Shown piece by piece: positions 13,839-21,640 of a stretch of DNA of 21,640 nucleotides; the first letter of the stretch is position 1; each line of letters begins with the position of its first letter. The DNA comes from JANNMJ01 sp031397815. GTDB lineage: Bacteria > Bacteroidota > Bacteroidia > Cytophagales > Hymenobacteraceae. Position numbers and translations under genes: made by a program. The stretch spans positions 1-21,640 of the forward strand of contig JANNMJ010000250.1 in NCBI GenBank assembly GCA_031397815.1, in the 5' to 3' direction. The notes beneath the pieces were generated by a model. That model saw only the letters and a list, made by a program, of their open reading frames with translations, was not told where the DNA came from and did no database searches.

Positions 13839-16800
13839 TTACGCCGGTTTCTCCCCTTCATTTTCCTCTGATTCAAGCCCGGTTTCGGATTTGAATCGAT
13901 CCTTGAAGCGGGCGTAGAGGGCGTTCATGCCGAGCAGCAACAGGCCCATCAGGATGAAGACGACCGCCCGCGTGACGGTGCCGCGCTGGCTGAGGTCGAA
14001 GAAGACGAGGCGCACGAGGCAGACGGCCACGCCGAGCAGGGCGGCGTAACGCAGATCGGGGCGACGGAGGACGAGGCTGCTGACGAAGACTGCGACCACT
14101 TCGAGCATCAGCAAAACGGTCAGGACGGAGCGGTCGAAGGAGCGGACGAGGAGGACGGTGAGCGCCACGAACGCCGGGTAAAGCAGCGCCAGCACGAGCT
14201 GCCGGGGCGTCAGGGTGCCCAGGCGGGCGAGGGGCGCCAACACGGGCGGCCACTCCATCGGGAGCGCGTCGTGGCGGGTGGCTTGGCCGAGCGCGACGGC
14301 CGTGTACGCGAAGAGTAGCCCGACTGCGCTGGCCGTCGTGAGCCACATCTCGCTCAGGAGCTGACCGGGCGCGAGGTAGCGCAGGGCCACGTAGCAGCAC
14401 ACTGCTACCGTCAGCCAATAGAATCCGATGCCGTAGACCTGCACCCGCCGCAACCGCGCGGGGAGTACGCGCCCGCCCATCGTCAGGCCGAACGCGATGG
14501 CCAGCCACGCGGGCGCTTCCCACGCAATGCGGGTTTCCCACGAGATGGTGAAGGCCAGAAAGAGCAGCGTCAGCTCCGGAAACAGGGCTTGAAAATGCCA
14601 CGAGCGGTAAGTCGAGCCATCGGGCGAACGCTGCCACGCCATTCCGGCCAGCACGAGCAGCAGCGCCACGGCCGTCAGACGGCGGGCAGGCCAGCCGAGC
14701 AGCAGCGCCGACGACGACGGCACCAGCTCCGTGAGGTGAACCGCCACCGCCACCCCCACAAGGGCAAACATCAGGTGCCGCAAATAGCGCTCAGGGCGCC
14801 CGGCGCGCACACGGGCCGCCTCATCCGGCAACCGCCGACCGATGATGGTGGCTGCTACGCCGAACCCGCCCGCGAGGGCCGTCCACGTCAGCACCGGCCA
14901 TGCGTGACCGTGCCGGGCCAGCACCGCCCACGTCGCGAGCGCCAAGTGCAGTCCCAGCAGGTACAGCCACGGCCCCCGAATATGACGCCCGCCCTCGGGC
15001 CACCACGAAGCCGCCAAACCCGCCCCAATCGGCGCCAGCAAAGGCGCCAGATGCCCCAGCGCCGCCCAAGAATCGAGGGCAGCTCGCGGGGAGAGCGTGT
15101 AGCTCCACTCCAACCCGCACGCCCCGATTACTGCTACCAGCAAGCCTTCCCAGAGGCCCGGCACCGGCCACGCACGGCGCAGCAACAGCCACGCGGCGCC
15201 TACGCCGCCCGCCACCCAAACCGCCCACGTGTGCGTGTAAACCAGTCCGAACGCCGCCAGCAGCAGCACGCCCACCGCCAGCCCGAGCAGCCGCAGCCGG
15301 TACGGCGGGTCTTGGTTGAGCGGCAGGGCATCGTAAAACGGCACCCTCAAACGGTCCAGCAGGGCGAGCGCGCCGGTAGTGCCCACAGCCGCCCCCACGA
15401 GCAGCGCCGCCCGTAAGGAATCGGTGAGGCGGTCGGGGTCGAGATGATAAACCAGGATCGGCAGCGCACCCGCCAGCACGAGCGCGCCGAACAGCACCAC
15501 GCGGTGCGGGAGGGTTTCGAAAGAGTCAGTACTAGTGCCATTGACACTGATTGCACGGGCCAGCGCAACCGTCATCAGCAGGAATTCCAGATAGAGAAGC
15601 GTGAGCGTGACGGGCCAGCTCAGGCCCATTTCGTGCAGCCCCAGCACCCCAACCGTCAGCAGCAATTGCCCCATTAGCAGCAATTGACTGCGGAACCAGC
15701 CCCCGGCCGTCCGGTGCCACCACGCCAAGCCGAAGGCCACCGCTGCCGCGCCCACGCTGCCGCCAATCAGCGCCACCACAGGTGGGTTTTCCGCCGAGAA
15801 CAGCGCCCGCGCCAACGTGGCCGCAACGCCCGCAAACACGCCCCCGACCAGCGCGCCCGTGCCGAGCAGAAGCAGCTTATCAACCGCGACCGCCAATGTG
15901 CCCATCAAGCGTTCGCGGAGCCGGAAATACGCCACGGCACCCGTCGCGCCCGCCAGCAGCAGCAGCGCCGCATCGGGGTGCAGCACGGCGCCAATCGATG
16001 GAGCGCCTGCTACCCGTAGCAACAGCGCCACCCCATTCATTAACCCGCCGAGCAAGACCACGCGGCCCGCCAGCGTTTCCCCGGCGCGCACCAGCGCGAA
16101 CGTCAGCAGCAGGCTTTCGACCCAAACCACCGTCAGCGCGGCGGGCCAGCTCAGGCCGGGGGCGTGCAGGCCCAACAGCGCCACGATCAGCAGTAATTGC
16201 CCGCCCATCAGGTGAAGGCTGCGGAACCAGCTCGGGCCATCTGAGCGGAGCCACCACGCCAGTCCGAAGACCGTTCCGGCGGCGCCGATAGCGGTCGCAA
16301 TCAGGCCCCACTCGTTGGTCGCCGCACCGCCTAAATCAGGCCCGAACAGCGCCCGTGCCAGTAGCGCCGCTACGGCGGCATAGAGCAGCCCGACCACTCC
16401 GCCGAAGCCCTGATGAAGCTGCCGACTGATGATTAGGTCGTCGTTTTCAGGGTCGATTTTAGAGTCGACTTCTGAAGAAATTTCAGGGTCGATTTCTGAT
16501 TCTGAATCGGTTTTAGCGTCGATTTCAGAAGCGATTTTAGAAGGAATACCTACCCCGCCAACACCCGCCAATTGCGGCTGCACCAGCCGGAAAAACGAGG
16601 CGCCTAACCCGCCCGCGAGCAATAGCAGCAGGGCGTTGCGGTGGAGCGTTACGTCGGGGGTAATGGGGAGCTGCGCGATGTTCAGCAGCACCAAGGCCAG
16701 CCCCGCCAGTATGCCGCCCACCGTCGCCACGCGGAAGACCAGATGTTCTCCCTCGCGCACCATCACGAAGCCGATGAGGAGCGTTTCGAGGAACATGAAC

Positions 16801-18317
16801 AGCAGCACTAGGGTACCCGTCGCGTGCCAGCCCTGTAGCGAGAACGCCGCGAAAAGCGCCAGCAGGAGCGCCAGAATACTATCGGTGCGGTAGAGCCAGC
16901 GGATGCCGAGGCGCCGCGCCACCCGCGCCACCCCGAACGTGAGGGCCGCGCCGAGGCCGAGCGGAATCGTCTTCCACACCGACCCCGTGCTGTATTGATA
17001 CAGGTTGATGCCGAGGCACGTCCAGTTCAGGACGTGCGCCGTGAACAGCAGCTGGTCGAACCCGTTCGCGGCGTACACGCGGCGGTATTGCACCACGGCC
17101 GCCGCCACGCCAACCAGCAACACCAACGCCATCGCGCCGAGGCGCAAACCGCTGTCGGGGGCGCCCGCCAAGTGGTAATACCAGTATTGGTGGAAGGCGA
17201 AAAAGCTGACGATGCTCAGCAGGAGCTGGTATTTCCACTGCTGCCGCCACGTAATGCCGATGCTGAACGCCGTAACCGCCGCCGCCGCGCCCAGCGTGAG
17301 CAGCGTGGGCGGAATGACCGTCAGCGCCACCAGACTCAGCACGCCGTGGAGCGTGGCGATGGTCTGCCGACCCGTCTTCCAAGCCAGCCACAAGTTCGCG
17401 CCGACGCCCAGCAGCAGCAGCGCGTAGCTCATCGGCGCTTGCACCCATTGCAGCCCCGGCACGCTCACGGCGCCCACGCACGCGAACAGAAAAATCGCTG
17501 CCGCGCTGCTCTGCAACCACACATGGAGCTGCGCCGCGAACGCCTTCTTCTGCAAATACAAATGCCCGCCGAACAGCGCCCCCGCGAACGCGCTAATCAT
17601 CGCAAACCGCACAGGCGGCGTGACCTGCAAGGCCGTGTAAACTCCCAAAAACCCGACGCCCGTCACGAGCACCACGGCGCCGAGAATGCCGGTCCAGTTG
17701 TCGAGCAAAACCTGCTCGGTGCGGTCCCACCAAGTTGGCTCCTTCGGAGCTGGTGGCGGTGGTGGTGTAACTGGTGGTGGTGGTGGTGGAAGTGAAACGG
17801 GCGGAACAGGCGGAACAGGCAGCGGCAAGGGAGCCGGAGCCGTTACCACCGGCGCCAAGGGCATCGTCGACGGAATCGGCTTCGGCACATCTACTGGCGG
17901 CGCCACCGGCATCACCGGCACCGATTTTGGCACCGAAACCGGCTCAACAGGCACCACCGGCTCAATCGGTGCAATGACCGGCGCGGTAACCGGCTTTGGA
18001 GCTTCCACCACTGGCGGAGCCGCTACCACCGGCGGACGAACCGGCGGCGCATACGGCGATGGGACCGGCGCGGGCGCAGGAACAGGTGCAGGTGCAGGCT
18101 GCGGTGGCACTCCCGCCCCCCGATTCCAACGTGCGGCTTCCGCATCGGCGCGTAATTCGGCTAGCTCTTCCTGCATCACGATGATGAGCTGCGTCAGTCG
18201 CACTTGCTCTTCTTCGCGGCGCTTGACGCGCGCGGTGAGGTCTACTATCAGACCCGTGACGTGCCGGAACGTCATCACGCCCAACAGAAACACGACGAAT
18301 ATCCAGAACCCTGTCAT
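13839..18317 (-). CDS. giant DUF2339 polytopic membrane protein
   Basis: This 1492-residue protein has four parts. The first is an N-terminal membrane anchor (about 3-25), then a coiled coil (about 28-62). The second is a proline-rich linker of about 130 residues (about 70-195) ending in polyproline. The third is the conserved entry WWDRTEQVLLDNWTG, then TGVGFLGVYTA. The fourth is a membrane domain of dozens of hydrophobic helices to the end, as in DUF2339. The central helices contain repeated modules of about 170 residues. GLAWWLRSDGPSWFRSLHLM (coded near 16200-16270) and GLAWWHRTAGGWFRSQLLLM (near 15670-15735) are the clearest pair, and a third, weaker module precedes them. A short acidic, serine-rich insert lies near 590-630. 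The start at 18315-18317 fits. The function of the family is unknown. The neighbours give no clue; the gene is a single transcription unit. Confidence 0.9.
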   Translation of the reverse strand: MTGFWIFVVFLLGVMTFRHVTGLIVDLTARVKRREEEQVRLTQLIIVMQEELAELRADAEAARWNRGAGVPPQPAPAPVPAPAPVPSPYAPPVRPPVVAAPPVVEAPKPVTAPVIAPIEPVVPVEPVSVPKSVPVMPVAPPVDVPKPIPSTMPLAPVVTAPAPLPLPVPPVPPVSLPPPPPPVTPPPPPAPKEPTWWDRTEQVLLDNWTGILGAVVLVTGVGFLGVYTALQVTPPVRFAMISAFAGALFGGHLYLQKKAFAAQLHVWLQSSAAAIFLFACVGAVSVPGLQWVQAPMSYALLLLGVGANLWLAWKTGRQTIATLHGVLSLVALTVIPPTLLTLGAAAAVTAFSIGITWRQQWKYQLLLSIVSFFAFHQYWYYHLAGAPDSGLRLGAMALVLLVGVAAAVVQYRRVYAANGFDQLLFTAHVLNWTCLGINLYQYSTGSVWKTIPLGLGAALTFGVARVARRLGIRWLYRTDSILALLLALFAAFSLQGWHATGTLVLLFMFLETLLIGFVMVREGEHLVFRVATVGGILAGLALVLLNIAQLPITPDVTLHRNALLLLLAGGLGASFFRLVQPQLAGVGGVGIPSKIASEIDAKTDSESEIDPEISSEVDSKIDPENDDLIISRQLHQGFGGVVGLLYAAVAALLARALFGPDLGGAATNEWGLIATAIGAAGTVFGLAWWLRSDGPSWFRSLHLMGGQLLLIVALLGLHAPGLSWPAALTVVWVESLLLTFALVRAGETLAGRVVLLGGLMNGVALLLRVAGAPSIGAVLHPDAALLLLAGATGAVAYFRLRERLMGTLAVAVDKLLLLGTGALVGGVFAGVAATLARALFSAENPPVVALIGGSVGAAAVAFGLAWWHRTAGGWFRSQLLLMGQLLLTVGVLGLHEMGLSWPVTLTLLYLEFLLMTVALARAISVNGTSTDSFETLPHRVVLFGALVLAGALPILVYHLDPDRLTDSLRAALLVGAAVGTTGALALLDRLRVPFYDALPLNQDPPYRLRLLGLAVGVLLLAAFGLVYTHTWAVWVAGGVGAAWLLLRRAWPVPGLWEGLLVAVIGACGLEWSYTLSPRAALDSWAALGHLAPLLAPIGAGLAASWWPEGGRHIRGPWLYLLGLHLALATWAVLARHGHAWPVLTWTALAGGFGVAATIIGRRLPDEAARVRAGRPERYLRHLMFALVGVAVAVHLTELVPSSSALLLGWPARRLTAVALLLVLAGMAWQRSPDGSTYRSWHFQALFPELTLLFLAFTISWETRIAWEAPAWLAIAFGLTMGGRVLPARLRRVQVYGIGFYWLTVAVCCYVALRYLAPGQLLSEMWLTTASAVGLLFAYTAVALGQATRHDALPMEWPPVLAPLARLGTLTPRQLVLALLYPAFVALTVLLVRSFDRSVLTVLLMLEVVAVFVSSLVLRRPDLRYAALLGVAVCLVRLVFFDLSQRGTVTRAVVFILMGLLLLGMNALYARFKDRFKSETGLESEENEGEKPA

Positions 18318-18541
18318 CGATAAAGAGTAGGAGAAGAAGCGGGCGAGCCGAATCAGCAGACCGCAGCGCCGTAAGCGCCACTGCGAGTGCCGCTGCTTGG
18401 CTCGTAAACTTAACCCGCAGCGCGTGGTGGGGGCCTGCTATCCGGCGCCTCTCTCCCGTTCCGCCTTCTGGTCAGCCAGCGCGTTGACGAAGGTCATCGG
18501 CCCGACCCACTTTCATCAGTTTTTCCGCTGCCGGGGCGCCG

Positions 18542-18549
18542 CACCTTTG
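18542..18549 (+). promoter_or_regulatory. candidate -7 element for the SDR gene
   Basis: CACCTTTG differs from TAnnTTTG only in the first base. A T-rich run lies about 18 bases upstream where a -33 box would be expected. The two possible SDR starts are 31 and 79 bases downstream. Confidence 0.3.
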
Positions 18550-18590
18550 AGGAAGCGGCTCACCGGCTGCAAACCGCGCAATGGTGTCCG

Positions 18591-18620
18591 TCAATTTCAG
18601 TCAATCTCATTCGATCATTC
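18591..18620 (+). repeat. three 10-base degenerate direct repeats before the SDR gene
   Basis: TCAATTTCAG, TCAATCTCAT and TCGATCATTC follow each other without a gap, so equivalent bases face the same side of the helix. They end eight bases before the preferred SDR ATG. They could be a regulator site, or simply the first codons if the earlier ATG at 18581 is used. Confidence 0.3.
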
Positions 18621-18628
18621 CCTCTCTC

Positions 18629-19381
18629 ATGGAAAAGGATCTGCAAGGCAAAACGGCGCTCGTCACGGGCGCGGCGTCTGGAATTGGCGAAGCGGTGGCG
18701 CTGCTCTACGGTGCGCACGGCGCGAGCGTGATGGTGTCGGACGTATCGGCGGAAGCCGGGGAAGCCGTGGCAGACCGGATCCGGGCGGCGGGCGGCAAGG
18801 CGCAGTTTTTCAAGGCCGATGTCGGCGATGCAGCGCAGTGCCGGGCGCTGGTGCAAGCGACAGTCGAGGCATTCGGGACGTTGGATTTTGCGTGCAACAA
18901 CGCCGGTATCGGCGGCGAGCTGAACGCGACCGCCGATTACAGCCTCGAAGGTTGGCAAAACATCATCAACATCAACCTCAACAGCGTCTTTTTCTGCCTG
19001 AAATATGAGCTGGAAGTGATGCTTAAGCAGGGCCACGGCGCAGTGGTGAATATGGCGTCGATCTTGGGGCAGGTCGGCACGGCGGGGTCGCCGGGGTACG
19101 TGGCGGCGAAGCACGCGGTGGTGGGCCTCACGCAAACGGCCGCCATTGAAAACGCCGCGCAAGGCATCCGCATCAACGCCGTCGGGCCGGCCTACATCGA
19201 CACCCCGCTCCTCAACGGCCTGCCCGCCGACGTTCGGCAGCAGCTCATCGGCCTGCACCCTATCGGGCGGCTCGGGCGGTCGGAAGAAGTGGCAGAGCTG
19301 GTGATTTGGCTCACTTCGGATAAAGCCTCGTTCGTGACCGGCGCCTATTACCCCGTCGACGGCGGGTATTTGGCGCGGTAG
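18629..19381 (+). CDS. short-chain dehydrogenase/reductase (SDR)
   Basis: This is a 250-residue classical SDR. The Rossmann dinucleotide motif TGAASGIG spans 14-20 with its T at 13. D38 at the end of strand 2 favours NAD(H) over NADP(H). NNAG spans 90-93. The catalytic residues are S144 (NMASILG), Y157 and K161 (YVAAK), with N115 or N117 in the helix. PVDGGYLAR closes the protein as usual. I chose the ATG at 18629 because MEKDLQGKTALVTGAA is the standard start. An in-frame ATG at 18581 would add 16 residues. The substrate cannot be read from sequence; 3-oxoacyl reductase or alcohol dehydrogenase activity are both possible. The aldo/keto reductase gene follows 116 bases later on the same strand. 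Confidence 0.92.
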   Translation: MEKDLQGKTALVTGAASGIGEAVALLYGAHGASVMVSDVSAEAGEAVADRIRAAGGKAQFFKADVGDAAQCRALVQATVEAFGTLDFACNNAGIGGELNATADYSLEGWQNIININLNSVFFCLKYELEVMLKQGHGAVVNMASILGQVGTAGSPGYVAAKHAVVGLTQTAAIENAAQGIRINAVGPAYIDTPLLNGLPADVRQQLIGLHPIGRLGRSEEVAELVIWLTSDKASFVTGAYYPVDGGYLAR

Positions 19382-19445
19382 ACGGTGCCGCGTTTTGTGT
19401 TGCAGAAGCGGCCGTTTGTATAGCCCCGCCCCTGCCCAGCGCCCA

Positions 19446-19453
19446 GACCTTTG
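19446..19453 (+). promoter_or_regulatory. candidate -7 element for the aldo/keto reductase gene
   Basis: GACCTTTG has one mismatch to TAnnTTTG and lies 44 bases before the ATG at 19498. The nearest upstream TTTG is 27 bases away, too far for a normal -33 box, so support is weak. Confidence 0.3.
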
Positions 19454-19497
19454 TGCTCGTTCGAAAGCGCGGTGTTTTCGTCCGTTTCACTCTCAAA

Positions 19498-20478
19498 ATG
19501 AGCACCATCAAACAAGTAGCGCTGGGCAGTCAAGGGTTGATCGTTCCCGTGGAAGGGCTGGGTTGTATGGGGATGACGACCCTCGCCGGGATGAACGTTT
19601 ACGGCGTGGCCGACGAAGCCGAAAGCATCGCCACGATTCACCGGGCGCGGGAATTGGGGGTCAATCTCCTCGATACCGCCGACCTCTACGGCCCGTTTCT
19701 CAACGAGCGCCTCGTGCAGCGGGCCATTGCCGGGCAGCGCGATCAGTACCTCCTAGCGACCAAGTTCGGGTACGAAATCGACGACCACGGCGACCTCACG
19801 TGGAACCTCAACGGGCGCCCCGAGTACGTGCGCAAGGCGGTGGAGCTGTCGCTTAAAAACCTCGGCACCGATTATATCGACCTCTATTACCTTCATCGCC
19901 TCGACCCCAACACGCCTTTAGAAGAAACCATCGGCGCGATGGCCGATTTGGTGCGCGAAGGCAAGGTGCGGTACCTCGGCGTCTCGGAGCTATCGGCGGC
20001 GGAATTGCGGCGCGCGCACCAAACGCACCCGATTACGGCCCTGCAAACCGAATATTCGCTCTTCGACCGGCGCGTCGAGGAAGAGGCGATTCTGCAAACG
20101 GCCCGCGAGCTGGGCATTGGTTTCGTGGCGTATTCGCCGCTCGGGCGCGGCTTCCTGTCCGGCGACATTAAAACTCCCGCCGATTTCGACGCCAGCGATA
20201 TCCGCCGCATGCTCCCGCGTTATCAGGGCGAAAACTTCGACCAAAATCTCGCCCTCGTGGCGAAAATTCAGCAAATGGCGGCTGATAAAGGCATTTCGTC
20301 GGCTCAAATGGCGTTGGCGTGGGTGTTGGCGCAGGATGTAGTAGTGATTCCCGGCACCAAGCGCCGGAAATATTTAGAGGAAAACGTGGCAGCCGCCAGC
20401 ATTGTCCTCACCCCTGCCGAGCTGCGCGAGCTGGAAGCGATGATGCCGGTCGGCAGTGCGGCCGGGGCGGCGTATTAA
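19498..20478 (+). CDS. aldo/keto reductase
   Basis: This is a 326-residue NADPH-dependent oxidoreductase with the TIM-barrel AKR fold. The catalytic tetrad is complete: D59 and Y64 (LLDTADLYG), K89 (LATKFGY) and H133 (YYLHRLDP). The wording LGCMGMTT at the N-terminus, VRYLGVSE, QTEYSLFDR, AYSPLGRGFLSG and VIPGTKR near the end place it with the YakC/AKR13-like group. Members of this group reduce varied aldehydes and ketones; the true substrate is unknown. The ATG at 19498 is preferred over the upstream TTG or GTG-type starts because homology begins at SMTLG-like residues just after it. The AraC regulator gene begins 30 bases after its stop, so the two are probably co-transcribed. Confidence 0.94.
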   Translation: MSTIKQVALGSQGLIVPVEGLGCMGMTTLAGMNVYGVADEAESIATIHRARELGVNLLDTADLYGPFLNERLVQRAIAGQRDQYLLATKFGYEIDDHGDLTWNLNGRPEYVRKAVELSLKNLGTDYIDLYYLHRLDPNTPLEETIGAMADLVREGKVRYLGVSELSAAELRRAHQTHPITALQTEYSLFDRRVEEEAILQTARELGIGFVAYSPLGRGFLSGDIKTPADFDASDIRRMLPRYQGENFDQNLALVAKIQQMAADKGISSAQMALAWVLAQDVVVIPGTKRRKYLEENVAAASIVLTPAELRELEAMMPVGSAAGAAY

Positions 20479-20508
20479 GCCGTCAGGCACCCATTTATTT
20501 CGCATCAA

Positions 20509-21429
20509 ATGAAACCGCCGTCACCGCCGTCCGACATTCGCGTTCTCGCCACCGTTTCCGATTATACGCAGTTTTACGGCCTGCCGAAACCCGCGCATCC
20601 GCTGCTCACCATCATCGACTTGGAGAGTGCGCGCAATTTGCCGCCGGTGCTGACGCCCGTGGTGCAGCAGCTGTACTCGGTAGCGCTCAAGAAGGGCTTG
20701 AAAGGGCGGATTAAGTACGGCCATCAGTCGTATGACTTTGCCGAAGGCGTGCTGTTCTTTCTGGCGCCCGGGCAGGTTTTCGCCGCCGACCCTACGCTCG
20801 ACACGTCGGAGCTGAGCGGTTGGATGCTGATTTTTCACCCTGATTTATTGCGGAAATATCCGCTAGGGAAAAGTATCCAGAGCTACGGCTTTTTCTCTTA
20901 CGAAGTCCACGAAGCGTTGCATTTATCGGCGCACGAGGAAGGGATAATGGAGAATCTGCTCCACCACATCCGCAGCGAATCGGAGCAATCCATCGACCTG
21001 TTCAGCCACGACGTGCTGATTGCGCAGCTCGACCTGCTCCTCCACTACGCCAACCGCTTCTACCATCGGCAGTTCCTCACCCGCCGCACCGCCGAACACG
21101 ACTTACTGACGCGGTTCGAAGCCCTCCTGCACACCCATTTCGCGTCCGACGGCACTCAGCCGCTCCCCACCGTCCACGCCTTCGCCGAGGCGTTGCACGT
21201 CTCCCCGGCGTACCTGACTGATATGTTGCGCTCGCTCACGGGCCAAAGCACACAGCAACACCTCCACCACGCGCTCATCGAGAAGGCGAAACGGCTGCTC
21301 CTCACCACCTCCCTCTCCATCAACGAAACCGCCTTCCGCCTCGGCTTCGAATATCCGCAATATTTCACCCGTCTCTTCAAAAACAAAACCGGTCTAACGC
21401 CCGCCGCCTTCCGCTTTTCGGCTCAATAA
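20509..21429 (+). CDS. AraC family transcriptional regulator
   Basis: This is a 306-residue regulator. The C-terminal HTH_18 domain (about 205-304) has two helix-turn-helix units. The first is VHAFAEALHVSPAYLTDML. The second is INETAFRLGFEYPQYFTRLF, followed by KNKTGLTPAAFR, the usual AraC signature. The N-terminal part (about 20-170) is a divergent cupin-like sensor: KYGHQSYDFAEGVLFFLAPGQVF and GWMLIFHPDLL are typical of Bacteroidota AraC proteins that sit beside oxidoreductase genes. It starts 30 bases after the aldo/keto reductase stop on the same strand and likely controls that gene, perhaps with the SDR. The inducing ligand cannot be told. The start at the ATG 20509 fits the family. Confidence 0.93.
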   Translation: MKPPSPPSDIRVLATVSDYTQFYGLPKPAHPLLTIIDLESARNLPPVLTPVVQQLYSVALKKGLKGRIKYGHQSYDFAEGVLFFLAPGQVFAADPTLDTSELSGWMLIFHPDLLRKYPLGKSIQSYGFFSYEVHEALHLSAHEEGIMENLLHHIRSESEQSIDLFSHDVLIAQLDLLLHYANRFYHRQFLTRRTAEHDLLTRFEALLHTHFASDGTQPLPTVHAFAEALHVSPAYLTDMLRSLTGQSTQQHLHHALIEKAKRLLLTTSLSINETAFRLGFEYPQYFTRLFKNKTGLTPAAFRFSAQ

Positions 21430-21640
21430 CCGAAAGAAAAAGGCAGCGAGCGAAACGGGAATTGAAAGTGCCAACACAAGCACTGACCAGAACGCGGTTG
21501 ACGCGGGGCTCTGGCCCTATGGCTTATACACAAGTACAAAGCCGAATATAAGGCACACTCTTCTGCTCGCTTGGCTAGTGCATTTGCAAGCTCTAGAGCC
21601 ACTTTTTCCGATCAAATATCAGAAACGACATAGTCTTCTG
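21430..21640. other. right-edge stretch with lower GC, no supported gene
   Basis: Base composition shifts toward A/T after the AraC gene compared with everything to the left. No frame has a family match. On the minus strand a frame entering from the window edge reads EDYVVSDI and stops at 21612-21614, so the tail of a gene beyond the edge may end here. Confidence 0.35.

Larger units (their letters stand above)
18318..18628. other. divergent intergenic region, DUF2339 / SDR
   Basis: These 311 bases must carry the promoters of two divergent genes. The only elements I can point to are a CACCTTTG box (18542-18549) facing the SDR gene and three degenerate 10-base direct repeats at 18591-18620. 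A plus-strand frame through the region is open but has no protein-like pattern and becomes an out-of-frame shadow of the SDR gene. Confidence 0.45.

Noticed and set aside
17686..18330. Glycine-rich plus-strand frame resembling a PE_PGRS-type or silk-like protein
   Set aside because: It is the complement of the proline-rich linker of DUF2339; Pro codons CCN read as Gly codons NGG/GGN on the other strand.
18397..19008. 203-residue plus-strand frame overlapping the SDR start
   Set aside because: It becomes an out-of-frame reading of the SDR gene with Arg/Gly-rich shadow composition.

Overview
The window reads as an ordinary stretch of chromosome from a high-GC member of the Bacteroidota, most likely a Cytophagales bacterium close to Hymenobacter. 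Evidence for this is a set of Bacteroidota-typical families (BT_3928-type DoxX/MauE membrane protein, DUF1599, DUF1684, a DUF5686 outer-membrane protein with a CarboxypepD_reg-like domain, a LytTR response regulator), A-rich rather than Shine-Dalgarno-like start regions, and -7 promoter elements resembling TAnnTTTG. The genus is an inference. I see no tRNA, rRNA, CRISPR array, transposase, phage or plasmid gene.

Layout. Positions 108-6553 hold five minus-strand genes, in transcription order DUF1599, BT_3928-like, a dipeptide-type ABC permease, DUF1684 and pheT. Divergent from DUF1599 is folP (plus), followed by a large DUF5686 outer-membrane protein. A composite palindromic repeat island (10345-10479) follows. 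Then come a small membrane protein (minus), a divergent secreted or outer-membrane protein (plus), a PaaG-like enoyl-CoA isomerase (plus) and an orphan LytTR response regulator (plus). A 42-bp tandem repeat lies between the convergent LytTR gene and a giant 1492-residue DUF2339 membrane protein (minus, 13839-18317). The right end is a same-direction SDR, aldo/keto reductase and AraC regulator set. The last 211 bases are visibly less GC-rich and hold no supported gene.

How the genes work together. pheT (translation) and folP (folate synthesis) are housekeeping. DUF1599, BT_3928-like and folP form a neighbourhood I recognise from other Bacteroidota, but its functional logic is unknown. The SDR-AKR-AraC set looks like a small regulated redox cassette. 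The other genes look like independent units.

I do not find a convincing new multi-gene system. What stands out is the non-coding layer. At least five kinds of repeat sit between genes: a CACATC-rich low-complexity repeat at five sites, a 27-base hairpin repeated exactly at two sites, a 122-bp long palindrome, a nested inverted-repeat island, and the 42-bp tandem array carrying a perfect 14-bp palindrome. Also notable are the internally repeated DUF2339 giant and the internally duplicated DUF1599 protein.
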